64,000 nt of DNA from Spirometra erinaceieuropaei (Eukaryota > Platyhelminthes > Cestoda > Diphyllobothriidea > Diphyllobothriidae). The stretch is taken from contig CACRXP010000068.1 in NCBI GenBank assembly GCA_902702965.1, forward strand, positions 635,996 to 699,995. The letters run 5' to 3'. Shown piece by piece: positions 13,040-24,539 of this stretch. Made by a program: the position numbers and the translations under genes. Under the pieces are notes generated by a model. The model saw only the letters and a list, made by a program, of their open reading frames with translations, was not told the origin of the DNA and did not search any database. The first letter of the stretch is position 1; each line of letters begins with the position of its first letter.

Positions 13040-15010
13040 CTGCACTGGCCGGACAATGAGGTACCAAAAACACATGCTTATCATGTTGGTTTTTCAGATT
13101 AGATATACTTGAAAAATCGGAACAAGCCTGGCCAATGACACCGAGTCTAGACTGAGAGAGACAAAATAAGAATTACACTGCAGACATAATTCTTCAACGC
13201 AAAAAGCTCTTTGGAAACTCAAGGTCGAAGCTTCTGTGGAGGATAAACTTACTCCACTGCTGCAGGCGATTCAAGGCTGTGTAATTCACTAAGCATTTAC
13301 TCCCTTGGCCACGCCAAGCGGTCGGCTTTAGGCGCACAGCTGCATAACGAGTGGCATTTGCACTTGCTATGATTCAACTCGAAGCATCCCGCATAGCCTG
13401 CAGGACATATTGTGAATTTGCCGACTTCATGAGACATTCAAATTCTATCGCTCGATGAATGACCTCTGTTCTTCCGTGTTCCGCCTGCAGATGCTAGAAT
13501 ATTTGTGAAATTATCGATAAGCAGAATTTTCCAATCGGCACACCGGTTTCAGCCCAAGGGTAGTTTCTTCTTTGTCAAACGATGGACGCTCGATTCGTAG
13601 TTAGTGATCAATTTTACCGCCACATTAGACGACGGGGAAAACGACTACTCCTTAGACACCCTGGTAGTGGGCTTCAACATAGGTAGAATACAAATGACCA
13701 ACTTTGTCTGCAGAAACGAAGAGATGGATTCCAGAAAGCAGTCGATAAGAAGGAAACATAATCTTTGCAACATGGACTTTACTGGTCTGAAACTTCTAGG
13801 TCACATACTAACGAGAGTATCTTGATATTGAAGGAAACCCTTTTTGCGACGCTCATAGACAAATTAATTCAAGCTTATCTGACATCCGATTTTGTCTGCG
13901 AAAAAGAGGGAGAACGAGACCTCTGTCTTACCAGGCGTTTGATAGAACAATTTGTAGAAGAAAGCATGAACAGGAAAATGAATAATCTTCAGACTTATCT
14001 CTCTAAGTCGGGGACGTGTCCTAAATCGCGGCCAAAGCGAACTACTGAGGAGAATATGCTCTGCAGGCATGCAAGCTAACGAACTCCTTTTTATGAAACA
14101 TCCTGCGTGGGATAGATTCTCTGGAAATTTAATCACAGGCCTGTCAAAGACGCAGATGGCAACATTTGTAAAGAGCGACTTATTCGTCACACTACCTTTA
14201 CGAGCGCATCCGGTCAGTCGACTTCTGCTTGAACTTTGTTATCGTGTGCAGTTCCAAAAGGCCGAAGCACACCTCCACTCGCGACGAAGTATGGATAGGC
14301 TGCATCTTCAGACCTGTTTCTGTAAAGTATGCCATGGTGGTCGATAGTGCGTTCGCCTCTCAAAGCGGATGGCTGGGTTAAATAAAAACTTGAAGAAATT
14401 TGTCGTTATTCCAATCCCGGTTCACCTGGCTTGACAGTAACCATCAAGTAGACGTCAATCAGGCATCTCAAGTTGCCTTTTCAGTGCTTCCAAGGCACTC
14501 CAAATTCCTGCGTCTGCGTACATTAGAGACGACTGATGCACCGGATTTAAGGTAAGCTAGTCCATCCTTCTGTATGCGGAAGGCTAGGTACTCCCTGCTA
14601 AGCTCCGCTGCACATATATCTACCCGCATTCCAACACGCCGCGTTACGCCTAAGAAACTCGTACAGAGCCCCCCGGCACACGAGTCCTCGCCTCCGCCTT
14701 GACACGTCAATACACCTTCGATCCTCTCCGCTTCTCGCTTGCCCGCCGGTTGATTTTAAAATTTGCTGCCGTGACGCATGTTGCTTTACAGACCTGATGA
14801 TTAATAATCCGAAACGTTGTGCCTGTGAACTTCGTCCTTCCCATGCTTAACATACGTATCACTATTAGACATAAGCTAGACAGCTTTATCAGTCGAGACA
14901 TGATGCTCGACAACTTGAGGGTTCCAAAATTAGAAGATGGGGAAGACAGTTAGGTTGACACACCTTTACTGAGGTCGAGAGTGTACACACAGAATGACAA
15001 GTAGTTGCAG
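13040..15010. other. GC-richer region with unexplained open stretches
   Basis: Several overlapping open frames of 70-108 codons occur on both strands at 13604-14347 and 14468-14913. None shows a domain or paired splice sites. A tRNA-like motif at about 14335-14430 (GGTGGTCGATAGTGCGTTCG, then TCTCAAAGCGGATGGCTGGG and a displaced B-box-like stretch) may be a decayed SINE head. The composition suggests old repeat or coding remnants. Confidence 0.3.
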
Positions 15011-15513
15011 CTAACGTTCCCAATACGCAGTGTGTGTGTGCTTTGCGGTGAGGTTGATGGGGGCCTCATCGCCGACCGAGTACGCTTTTGCTTGGGCTGT
15101 GTCCGCCTGAATCCGATCACCGACGGACGCAGTCAGATTGACTTCGAGCTCTAGCAAGCTAGTGCCAAGTTGCAAGCGGCTCCAGCGGCGAACTGGCAGA
15201 GAAGGCGAGACAGACAGAAAGACGATATGAATAAGTGGCGATCGAGATAACAGACTCTCACATACCAAAGGCAAAACTGGTCAGCCTGAAACAGCGTTTT
15301 TATTCTGTGCAACTGAAGGGGAGCGAGTGAGATTGTCAACGTTAGTTTCAGACAAGTAGAATTTGTCTCTTCCTCAGAAACCTGCAGCATTTTGTGCCCC
15401 ACAGCCGTAATTAAGCCACAAAACAGTCGTCCGTCTAACGAGACCCATAATTTATAGATATACGCACATATTCCATAAGTCACTGCGGAAACATCTATCA
15501 AAAATAGCCACAA
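15011..15513 (-). other. Open stretch on the minus strand, unidentified
   Basis: Two overlapping minus-strand frames of 87 and 120 codons cover this segment. The 87-codon frame ends in a hydrophilic, alanine- and threonine-rich tail and has better codon balance than its surroundings. There is no recognisable motif, and the splice framing was not convincing. It could be part of an old retroelement or an exon; I assign no function. Confidence 0.2.
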
Positions 15514-15623
15514 TAATTTATGTGTGATGCACTTTTGCTAACAAATGCTTTAAAGCAACACCACTTCCGCGTTAACCTGTTGGAATATGTATATTTTTTA
15601 CCATAAATACCGGCACGTTTAAG

Positions 15624-16505
15624 TAAAGTAGCTAGCTTATCTTATAAACTGTTGACCGAAATTCTGAAATGTGTTTTCGTCAAGAAAAAACTGCATAGAC
15701 AGGGCTGTAAAACTCCTTATTGTACGGCATAATCCATAGATACTTCAGTCACGCGAGAATGTTAATCTTTAAATAAGAATCTTTTCGGCCGTCTAAGAAA
15801 TTGATGAAATTCAGTAGTCCAGTAATATAAACTGTCACATTGATTTCTATGTCCCTATCTATTTAAACCTACTTTGTAGAACAAATTATACAAATATTTT
15901 TTTCTTTGTATTCGTTGGGTAGACCTTTTGTCCACAGATGCTGCTGTTAAAGAATGGACAAGTTTTTTTGGAAAACGTCTACAAATTTGCGATTTTTAAG
16001 ACCATAAAACGTCGATTCAGAAAAGTTTACCGTCTGCATATTTAGTGTTCTCCTTATAAAGTATTAAAATGGACACAAACATTGAATAATTTGCAGAATT
16101 CTACGTAGAATCTTCCAAATAGCGTGGAGAAATGCTCGATTTTCCTTACATGAAAAGTATACAGCCCTAAACGGAACTGAGGCCAAAATACATCTTTTGC
16201 TTAAGTTCAGCATGTGAAGAAGGCGGAGGTTTACATAAAATGAGTATATAATATATCTTAGTATGCGTTTTCTATAAAATGTCTTGGAACTTATAATCAC
16301 ATCGAAAATCGCTGTTAAAATATTTTACAGCATATGTAATCACATTTTCCGAGCGTTGAGTCATTCCGGCGGCCGGAAATAGGCATCTTATAGTGGTAGG
16401 AATCTTTTAAAAGGATGCTGCATGATAACGAGTATTGCAAACTTTTCAATCAAAAACAGGTTTCAGAGTTTTGGCTAGCTCTTCATGGGATGAACTAACT
16501 ACTGT
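15624..16505. mobile_element. Long-hairpin element (copy F)
   Basis: The left terminus (TAAAGTAGCTAGCTTATCTT, then GTTGACCGAAATTCTGAAAT) and the inverted right terminus (GCATGATAACGAGTATTGCA ... TGGGATGAACTAACTACTGT) belong to the same family as copies A-E. The length is about 880 bases. The minus-strand open frame at 16064-16300 lies inside it and is not conserved in other copies. Confidence 0.65.
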
Positions 16506-17980
16506 GAGTAAACATAACGGGCAGTTGTCTCTTCAGTAACAGTGGGAAAACCGCCATTATCAATATATTTTGGTTTGTGGTTCTTTTTTGAAAATAATGC
16601 TGGATTTCGGCATTTCTTGGGTTAAATTTCAACACCGCAAAATTTTTAGAATATTCTTATCTGAATTCGTCGTAATGAACACTTAGTCAGCTAGTATCAT
16701 GTTTGCGTGAGTCCACGAATTTGACCGAAACCGTCATCTACGGAAAGAACCACCAGCGAGCGCCGACTAAATATCTAAAAGCCCCTGAGTGTTGTTCACT
16801 TGCCGATCCTTTAATAACCAAACGTGGCAACTTTGTGAACAACAAGTATTAATTCAGCATCTGTGAAACATTTACATGGGCTCGACAACTGTCGCCGTTG
16901 CCAGTACGTTTACGGGAGTAACCTTTTCTGTATACACGAAAAGTGTATGCATATGATAGCATCTGCAAACCATGTTTCAATTTTTTCGTCACTGACCACT
17001 CGTTAGGCCTATGACTTTATGCAAGTTTTACTGCTACTACACGCCCACCCAGGAAGTATGCAAAACGCATCTTCTTTCCTGATCTACCTTCCGAGTCATG
17101 CAGAAATGGAAGATTTGTTCTGTGCAACATTCTGAAAATGTTCCTGCATAACAAGCACTTAACTGTTTTCCATGCTGCAGATTGAGTTTATACCTAACGA
17201 ATGCGCACCGTGATTATTATTAAAATGGGACTTTCAAACGCCGTTATGTGTTCATGATTTCAATTATGTAATTTTGGAATGCAAATCTATTGTGTACTTC
17301 CACGGATAAAGTTTGTTCTTTCGACAGAAATTTCCCCTTTTTTTCGCCAGTCTAATAATGATTTCGCAGAAGCGCCCACCGTTTAGAAGTCTAACAGAAA
17401 GGCCTCATTTCAGATGAATATTCCAACTGATACCTCATTGCTAGTTCCATATTTTTACAAGAATTAACCAAATTCTCTGTGTATTCAGTGATCATTGCCA
17501 ACGACTGTCGTCTAAATGCGGTTGCAGGCGGAAATCATGTCCCACACATTTTGCCATTGGATATTTTTATTTTTTAATCTTCCTGTAAAAGGGCACACCA
17601 TGATGTGATGAAAAAGACCTTAATTGGAATCATTGAGCCATCTATATCTTAAGTGGTAAATGTTACAACAAACAATAGGCAGTATTATAACCCAATTACG
17701 TTTGACAGCATATCCTATGTGAACACTTACAAACGTAGACTTTGAGCTGAAGAAAGCGGTGGAAATTTATTAAACAACATCCGAAAAATATATGGTCAGA
17801 ATAACAATGAAATACGGGACAGACCTCAGTGTTTATTTATCCCTTAGGTGCCGCCATCAATAGTTTAACCCTCATCCCAAGCTTTAGCGACCTGATACAT
17901 GCACCGCAGCTCAAATGACCACTGCGCTTGACAGTTCGCTAATAGAATGGAAGAGATGGAAGAGACATGCGATTTGGAAG
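16506..17980. other. Anonymous intergenic sequence
   Basis: The stretch is AT-rich with no supported gene, RNA or repeat. Nothing longer than chance open frames was seen. Confidence 0.45.
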
Positions 17981-18130
17981 AAGCCGATGGGATAGATGCA
18001 ACAAGAGGCTTACTGACCTGTCGTTTCTGGTACACACTCGAAATTCAGTTAGTACACGATCAGCTGGACATGGCTCTGATATTTGGCGGCTGTATGATTC
18101 ATTGTGGGGGGGGGGCGGTGTCACAATTGT
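17981..18130 (-). repeat. Possible highly diverged copy of the Penelope-like 3' region
   Basis: Read on the minus strand, the block contains CGAGTG ... GAAACGACAGG ... AAGCCTCTTGTT. These are in the same order and approximate spacing as the conserved 3' region at 18443-18473 and 59096-59126. The CTGATGA box is degraded. A run of ten G residues (18106-18115) lies at one side. The match is partial, so confidence is low. Confidence 0.3.
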
Positions 18131-18389
18131 TTATTGTTGGCGTGATAATTACCTAGCAATTTATCTCGCTGTCACTGGGACTGTTGGTCATAGGTGCACT
18201 TCCCTCGTGGCCAGTTATTTTGTCCCGCAAAAATCTCAACACAGAATCTGGAAGTGAGATGTAAGTGCACTAGTAAATATATTGTAGGCCAGGAAAAGTA
18301 TGAGTTAGGCAGCTCGTGTCTCAAAAGATAATCACATCTTGTGATAATTTCGAGATCAATACGAGAGAGAGGGGACGGGTTCCAGGAAA

Positions 18390-18850
18390 CAGTCGGGAAG
18401 ACGGAGACACGATCGCTGAGACAAGGGCTTTATTAGCCTGACGTTTCGGAATCCTGCCCGAACCCATCGTCAGAGACAAAAGCAGATATGGGTGGTTCAG
18501 GTACAAGAGATTGCAGTATTTCTAGGAAGCAGTCGCCATGCTACCGCATTCCTATGAAAAGTCACGACCTCTCCCCCGTTTATCAGGGATCGTTGTACTT
18601 GGTGTGCTGACTGTTTGACGGCCGACATTTGCGTTGTTAATTGCTGCAATCTCAAGACGTATGATGGATGTTGGTGTGATGTTTGCTCGCCAACTGACTC
18701 ACCGATCCTATCGTTGGGAAGTGTCCACCTGTGCGCTTCCTGCGTGGCTAATTAATCGGCCTAGGCAAAGTCTCACCACCGAGTATGGAATGGGAAGTTC
18801 GTTGCACTTGTTAATGGAATGGGGGTCTGTGAACCATGAATCAAGCTGCT
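18390..18850 (-). mobile_element. Inverted Penelope-like 3' end (C-terminal codons plus 3' repeat)
   Basis: The minus strand gives an open run from 18850 that matches the last residues of the neighbouring element: SWFTDPHSINKCNELPIPYS, corresponding to SWFT/WFTDHQSINKCNELPLPYS at 20828-20890. It is followed by the non-coding 3' region with ACACCAACATCCA, CAGTCAGCACACCAAG, ACCCATATCTGCTTTTGTCT and a hammerhead-like core. The block points away from, and directly abuts, the coding remnant beginning at about 18851. Penelope-like elements are known for terminal repeats in direct or inverted orientation and for tandem or partial copies. This may be such an inverted terminal repeat, or a separate 5'-truncated insertion. 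Confidence 0.75.
18443..18473 (-). ncRNA. Hammerhead-ribozyme-like core (copy 1)
   Basis: On the minus strand, CTGACGA is followed by 19 bases and then GAAAC. The 19 bases can form a six-pair stem II (GGGTTC with GATTCC, one T-T mismatch) closed by a six-base loop. Hammerhead ribozymes are established components of Penelope-like terminal repeats. The stem I and stem III partners and the cleavage site could not be settled by eye. Confidence 0.45.
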
Positions 18851-20938
18851 CGCTGCTCCTCCAAGACTGCCGCGCGAGACTTCGCAAGTACCGTCAGAGG
18901 ACTGACAAAGAAAAGACCAGATACTGTGAGCTCATGAACAAGATCGGTAAAAATCTGCTCCTACAGAGGATAGTTAACAAGTCCGCGAACAGAGAGTGAG
19001 ACGTTACGCAGCGCTGGAGAACAAATTCCGAATGTTGTCCAATCCAACGTCGCCCAGAGACGACAAATTTGTGCGCAACCTGTCATCAAACGGGCTGTCG
19101 TCGGATCATTCAACACGGCTGACGACAAGCCTGCTAACATGATTGCAGCGGTGGAATCAATCTTTTGTCAGACGGAAGCAACGGAAGAGACTATGAGCCT
19201 CATCCGAGACCAAGTGTCATCACTCCTAATGGTCCACAGGTCGCGGGAATTACTTTCTACGGTCGAACCTGATGCACTTGGAGAACTCAAGGCCGAGAAA
19301 GACCTGGTCATCGTGCCAGCGGCAAGGAAAGCTCCGCGGTTGTATTGAACATGACAGACTACCTTCAAATAGCTGCAGGATCGACAGTTCTATGTCCCAT
19401 TTACAACGAACCCTGTAAAAGCGCTGACATACGAAATTAATGCTACGTTGTTGACCATGGAGAACTCAGGTGCAATAACACCGACCGACAGACGCATTAC
19501 GAGACCCCAAGATAGGCTTTGTCCCGATTCTATGGCCTCCCTATAGTGCACAAAGAGGGCGCTCCATCCCGACCCATCGTGTCGCTCGAAGGTACTCCAA
19601 CGTACGGACTGGCTAAGTGGCTGTTCCGGCGTCTCAAGTTCCTGAACGCTGAGTCAGACACCACGGTCTCTTCGTCAGCACAATTCCTGTAAAAAGCCAA
19701 AGGGGTATGCATCCATCCAAACGAGGTCATGGTATCTTTTAATGTTACATCCCTTTTTACTTCTATTCCCCAGGACCTGGCGATCGAGAAATCGAGCTGC
19801 TTCCGCAGGGCAAATACGATTAAACAGAGAATCGTCTTGGACACGTCCAAGTCCTTCAGCTCCTAACGTTCTGTCTCAGGACGTACTTCATGTTCGACGG
19901 GACAATCTACGAACAGGTGAAGGGCACACTGATGGGTTCGCCGATTTCGGAATTCATCGCCGAGGCGGTCCTGCAACGGTTAGAGTCGCTGGTCTTCGAC
20001 AACACAGACCGAAGTTCTGGGGCCGGTTTGTGGATGATACCTTCGTCGTCATCGAACGGGATCCGGTGCTGACATTCAAAGAACCTATCAACGACGTCCT
20101 CCCGGACATTCAATTTACGATGAAGGAGGAAGAGAACAACCAGCTGGCCTTCCTGAATGTCCTCTTATGCCGCAAAGATTGTGCTGGACTAAAGACAAAA
20201 GTTTTCAGGAAAGCGACAAATACGATGCAAGTACAGAACTTCAACAGTAACCACCCAATCAGCCACAAACGCATTTGTGTAAAGACGCTCTATCGACATG
20301 TCAAAAATAAATGCAGTGAGACGGAAGACAAGATTGCTGAACTACAATAAATCCGACGGGTATTCAAAGCCAATGGCTACCCGCGCAACTTTGTCAACCG
20401 GTGCATACGCAAAAGGGACGAATGGCCTAATTGTAAGGACACCATATTTTGGTGAGCGCTTTCGTATGTCGAGGAAATTTCGGAAGATGTCGGTCGCGTT
20501 CTCGAACCACTTGGGGTCGGAGTTGCCCACAGACCTAAGGTAGCCACCAGGCGTCAGGTAATGAAACTGAAAGACCCGCTGCCACGGCAAGAAACGTCCG
20601 GAGTCGTTTATAGGGCCTGGGGCAGTTGCGGACAAAGCAATTACGTCGAAGAAACCAGAAGACATCTCCAAAAACGAATGACCGAACACGCCGCAGCGGT
20701 GCGCAGAAATGAGGCCAGCTCTCAAGTTGCGGCTGATTTGACGAGATCCGGTCCCACATTCAAATTCAACGAGGCCGAAATTCTCGCAAGAGGTGATAAC
20801 TGCGTGCGCCGGAAGCTGCTTGAATGATGGTTTACTGACCACCAGTCCATTAATAAGTGCAATGAACTTCCCCTTCCATACTCAGTGCTGAGACTTCGCA
20901 TAGACGGCGTAATTAGCCACAGGGAAACGCACAGGTGA
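18851..20938 (+). pseudogene. Penelope-like retroelement polyprotein (RT plus GIY-YIG), decayed
   Basis: The intact protein would be a reverse transcriptase with a C-terminal GIY-YIG endonuclease, copying element RNA into nuclear DNA. Pieces appear in order but in shifting frames. The N-terminal part is at 18860-19340, including LVIVPA. The early RT part is at 19525-19689 (RFYGLP, HKEGAP, RPIVSL), ending in a TAA at 19690. Motif A follows at about 19726-19760, where the catalytic aspartate is Asn (AAT at 19741). Motif B (GSPIS) is at about 19935, and the active-site FVDDTF box at about 20025-20060. The palm/thumb continues to 20350. The GIY-YIG part is at 20561-20938 (GVVYRAWGSCG, then NYVEET where YVGET is usual), broken by TGA at 20825. 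At least four frame changes and several stops make it non-functional. RT identity is secure from the FVDD box and the endonuclease linkage. Confidence 0.9.
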
Positions 20939-21260
20939 GCTATTCTTCCAACGCCAGGGCCGGTGGATTAGATGGTCGAGCACTTATCACACCAACATCC
21001 AACGCACGTGATAAATTAGCGGCAATTAACTGCGCGGATGTCGGCCATTAAACAGTCAGCACAGGAAGGGCAACGATCCCTAAAAAAGGGGTGGGCCGTG
21101 AATATTTATAGGGATGCGATAGCATGTCGGATGCTTCCTATAAATACCGCAACCCCTTGTGCATGAACCACCCGTATCCGCTTTTGTCTCTGATGGTGTG
21201 TTCGAGGAGGAATCCGAAACGATCGTATCTCTTTCTTCCCAATTAAGATATCGTACAATT
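20939..21260 (+). repeat. 3' terminal region of the Penelope-like element
   Basis: Non-coding sequence directly downstream of the last codon is shared with 58795-59150 (+) and, inverted, with 18390-18740. Shared blocks include CACCAACATCCAACGCACGT, GATGTCGGCCATTAAACAGT and CCACCCGTATC. It also contains a short inverted pair, TATTTATAGGGATGC with GCTTCCTATAAATA (about 21105-21147). The hammerhead-like core lies at 21190-21220. A 73-83-codon open frame running through here is not conserved as protein. Confidence 0.75.
21190..21220 (+). ncRNA. Hammerhead-ribozyme-like core (copy 2, box mutated)
   Basis: The box reads CTGATGG instead of CTGATGA, then exactly 19 bases, then GAAAC. Stem II (GTGTTC with GAATCC) keeps five of six pairs. 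The final A of the conserved box is essential in known hammerheads, so this copy is predicted to be inactive. Confidence 0.4.
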
Positions 21261-22339
21261 TGGTTATGTGAGCAAGGGCCGGTGAATGATCCACGGGTTC
21301 CCGTGGCTTTCACGGCGAAAACGTGCACCAAGGCGTGCTTCTACACCTTCCGGTCTGCACTAAACGGTCGAAAAGTTTAAACGACAGGAGGAGGGGACGG
21401 CTGGTACCCCAATCGAGTGATGCGCATAAGGTCCATATTAAGAAAAGACTATGTCAGTCTCCCAGTCTACCAGTCGGTCGCCACACACAAACACGCACGG
21501 GGCTGATGGCGTGGTCTGAGTCGAATTGTAAATTGAGAACCTTTCAAGCCACGGTTTTTATCGCGCCGTTATAGTCTCAAGCAAGAAAAAATGCTTATAT
21601 GTGGGCAAAATGCACTGGGAGTCAACCTTTCTCTCCCCTCATTCCCATACACCAGTGGATTGTCTGCGTCGGTTATCTAACTGGTGCGTAACAGATATAT
21701 TCAAATCTATCTGAGTTCGCCACACACACTACCATTACCCTACACGATACAACAGGAGTTCGTACAATTGGGATAGACTGCTGTGGATTTTATGTGCAGC
21801 AGGGGAGCCAATCGCGTATCCATCGCATAGAAACTACAAACCGGGGTCTAGAAAACCAACATACACCCGTTGGACACTTCGGTGGTAATTCTCGGTCGTA
21901 AGTTGTTGTATAGCAGCAAATATTTAAAATAGACTGTTTGCAAAGTTATCATTATGTCGGTCGAGCACGTCTCCTACATGGCCAGTAGCCGTTTACTAAA
22001 AACTTGATAAACTATTCATCTTCATATTGTGCAATTCAAATTTATTTTATCCGGGATAACTTGTAAGCATTTGACAAAGACATATTCCCAACCGCTTTCG
22101 AAAAATCGAATAAAGCAATTTTACATTAGTTCTAGTGCATCCGCGACCCTTGTTTGTCTATGAGATGTGACGCGCTAATACGAACTACGATGTTCAATAT
22201 ATATGTCCATATTTTAATCAGCCATTCATACGAGCACAGTTTGCATGTCCACTGGATTTTTAAGGCATCGTTGTAATAGCCAGACCAGACTGCCTAGCAA
22301 AAACGAGAAGAACACTGAATGGATGAAGTTGGGGCAAAA
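21261..22339. other. Intergenic sequence between the two retroelement remnants
   Basis: No domain or RNA gene was recognised. Open frames of 73-83 codons at 21159-21574 begin within the element's 3' end and show no motif. From about 21900 onward the sequence is AT-rich and featureless. Confidence 0.4.
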
Positions 22340-23838
22340 CTGACCGACCGTCTAAAACGACATCCCACAGGTGATTTTACAAGCGACTATGATCTCTGAC
22401 ACCTCCGACCAGTCGGTACACATTTCCCTTCACTGTATCGTTCATCTAAGGTCCATAAGGCCATCCTGCCAGCTCGCTCGATTTCGAACTTGCGGACTCC
22501 TCCGGATAATGCAGTCGAGAAGTGTCTGGAAGAGAAATTCAAGCCTGCGCAGTATCGATTAGCAGCATCTACCCATCAAGATGCCTTCCAATTCAAAGAC
22601 GACTTCCAATTTCTTAAATTTAACGGCATCTCATCACTTTTTTACAACTCTACCTATAATAGACAAAGTCGACTAGGTCTGCAAATACCTAACGGCCAGT
22701 CACCCGAAAATAATCTAGACGAACACATTCATGAAGTTATTACTAAGATGCACATTAACTGCGCAGTTCTTCTTGACGACCAATGCTATACACAAATAGA
22801 CTGGCCTATTTTATCTCTTATAGCCAATGTCCTAATGGATAAGCTAGAGAAATGCAAATAAGACAATCAGATCAATAAGCTTAAACATTACGATTGCTAT
22901 ATTGATGATATCATTGCAATTGTCACATCAAAACCCAACGGACTGATCTCTTAAACGCTGCATGTTAAGCATATCCATCGATCAATTTCATGTTGAAAAT
23001 GAAAACAGTCAGTTCGTTCCCTTTTTTAGATGTCCCTCTCAACATCAGGCCTGACGTTAGCGCCCGAAGAAGCGTCTATTGTAAGAAAACCTGGTTTGGG
23101 CCATATACAACTTCCGCAGTTTTGTGCCGTTACAATAAAATGAAATCTAGTCCGATGTTTGGAACACAGACTTAGGTCGACCATTTTTTACAGAAAACAT
23201 TGAGAAGAAGTTCAGAAATATCCAGGAGTTCCTTCGAAAAACTGGCATCCTGACGAAATAATTGCAATGAGTATTGCTGAACAAACAGACAAAATCCACC
23301 GTGTTACCAAAACCTCTGTTTCTGAATGCCTCTTTTCAAAGAGACGCTGCGATTGAACTAAGAAGACGCCTCGATCAAGCTATTTTACGAACTCACCCAG
23401 CAACAAGTCTTCGAGTGCTATTCTCTACTGACCCTATTGTACGTGCTTCTTTGGGGCAGAATATATTGGTCGCATGAGTCAGTGCCTATCCGAAAAACTA
23501 CGAGGCACTTTCCAGCATGTCTGAAAAGAGGCCAAACCTGTAGCATAAAGAGCGCCGTTCTCGCGCATGTTGCCAATTCCGAACGTCGCGTGGATCCCAA
23601 GGAAACTTTTCATGTTCCGTCGAGCTACAATAAGCTAATGGGCCAGCGTCTGTTAGCAACGTCAGAAGCAGTCGCCATCAGGTTACAGAAACTAATTATG
23701 GAGTCCGCTCTTTCCCTGATCAAAGATCGACTAATTGCATGTAATTCTCTGCGCTCTTCTGCTCTCTGTTTCCTATCATTTACTTTTATCACCCCTTTAA
23801 TATTCCCACACCTCGATCGTGTTTTAAGAGAGCTTTAA
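22340..23838 (+). pseudogene. Second Penelope-like retroelement (different family), decayed
   Basis: The order of motifs is again RT then GIY-YIG. An RT-1 like LYRSSKVHK segment lies near 22440. A motif-B region reads QIDWPILSLIANVLMDKLEK (about 22792-22853), where the usual GSP is lost. The active-site YIDDIIAIV lies at 22898-22924, after a stop at 22859. Next come PFLDVPLNIRPD (about 23020) and a KKTWFGPYT motif. The endonuclease FFGAEYIGR lies at about 23447-23473, and the C-terminal VANSERRVDPKETFHV and EAVAIRLQK in the frame 23437-23838. There are multiple stops and frameshifts, and the segment before GIY-YIG seems partly deleted. The residues differ clearly from the element at 18.9-20.9 kb, so this is a separate lineage of the same superfamily. 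No 3' repeat shared with the first element was seen. Confidence 0.8.
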
Positions 23839-24539
23839 TCAAGTTCTCTAGTCATCAACACGTTTTATTTACTTCCGTCTCAAATAAATGTACTGACCTT
23901 ATGAGTATTTATCGAAATAAAACATATGCCCGCCAGCTAGTGTTATGCATAAAAAAAGTTAGCACAGCCACAGTCAGTGCCAATCCCACAAGAATCGCTA
24001 TTATGACTAGGGCATTTTCCGATATTTGGCGAAAGAAATTGTAGAAAATTCTCTGAACTTAAGTTTATTTTTTAAACAGACCTCTTATCGTCGTAACGGT
24101 AAAATTTCAAAATCTCCCAAAAGTGTCCATGTGCCTGCAGACTGGCGCCAGCTGCTATTCAGAACTAAACACACGCACGTCTGCATGAATAAACAATTAG
24201 GCTGTGGCTTAGTGTCTGCCTCACATCTCAGTGCCCATTATGGACAAAATTAGAAAAAAATTCCAGAAAAATTTAGGTATAAAATCTAATTTCCTTTAAG
24301 GTGCAGCAAGTGAAGACAAATTACCGAAAGTATAAAAGTAAGCGCACTTACAACCGCATAAAGTAATTTCTCTGAACACTGATGCATGTCATCCATCCCA
24401 ATGACTCATTCGGGTAACGAGTAACAAGAGCTAATGTCTATTGATGCATTCCAGAGCGAGTTTTTGTCCTCAGTGCTTGCGGTGTCAATGAGACATGAGC
24501 GTCATGCTTACTCAATCATGAAATTGCGCTAAAAGTGAA
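23839..24539. other. Anonymous intergenic sequence
   Basis: Nothing beyond a 75-codon chance frame (24026-24253). The boundary between the retroelement's tail and unrelated sequence is not sharp. Confidence 0.35.

Noticed and set aside
14794..14815. Another hammerhead core (CTGATGA ... GAAAC)
   Set aside because: The spacing is only 10 bases (TTAATAATCC), which cannot form stem II, and the flanks are not from the Penelope-like 3' region.
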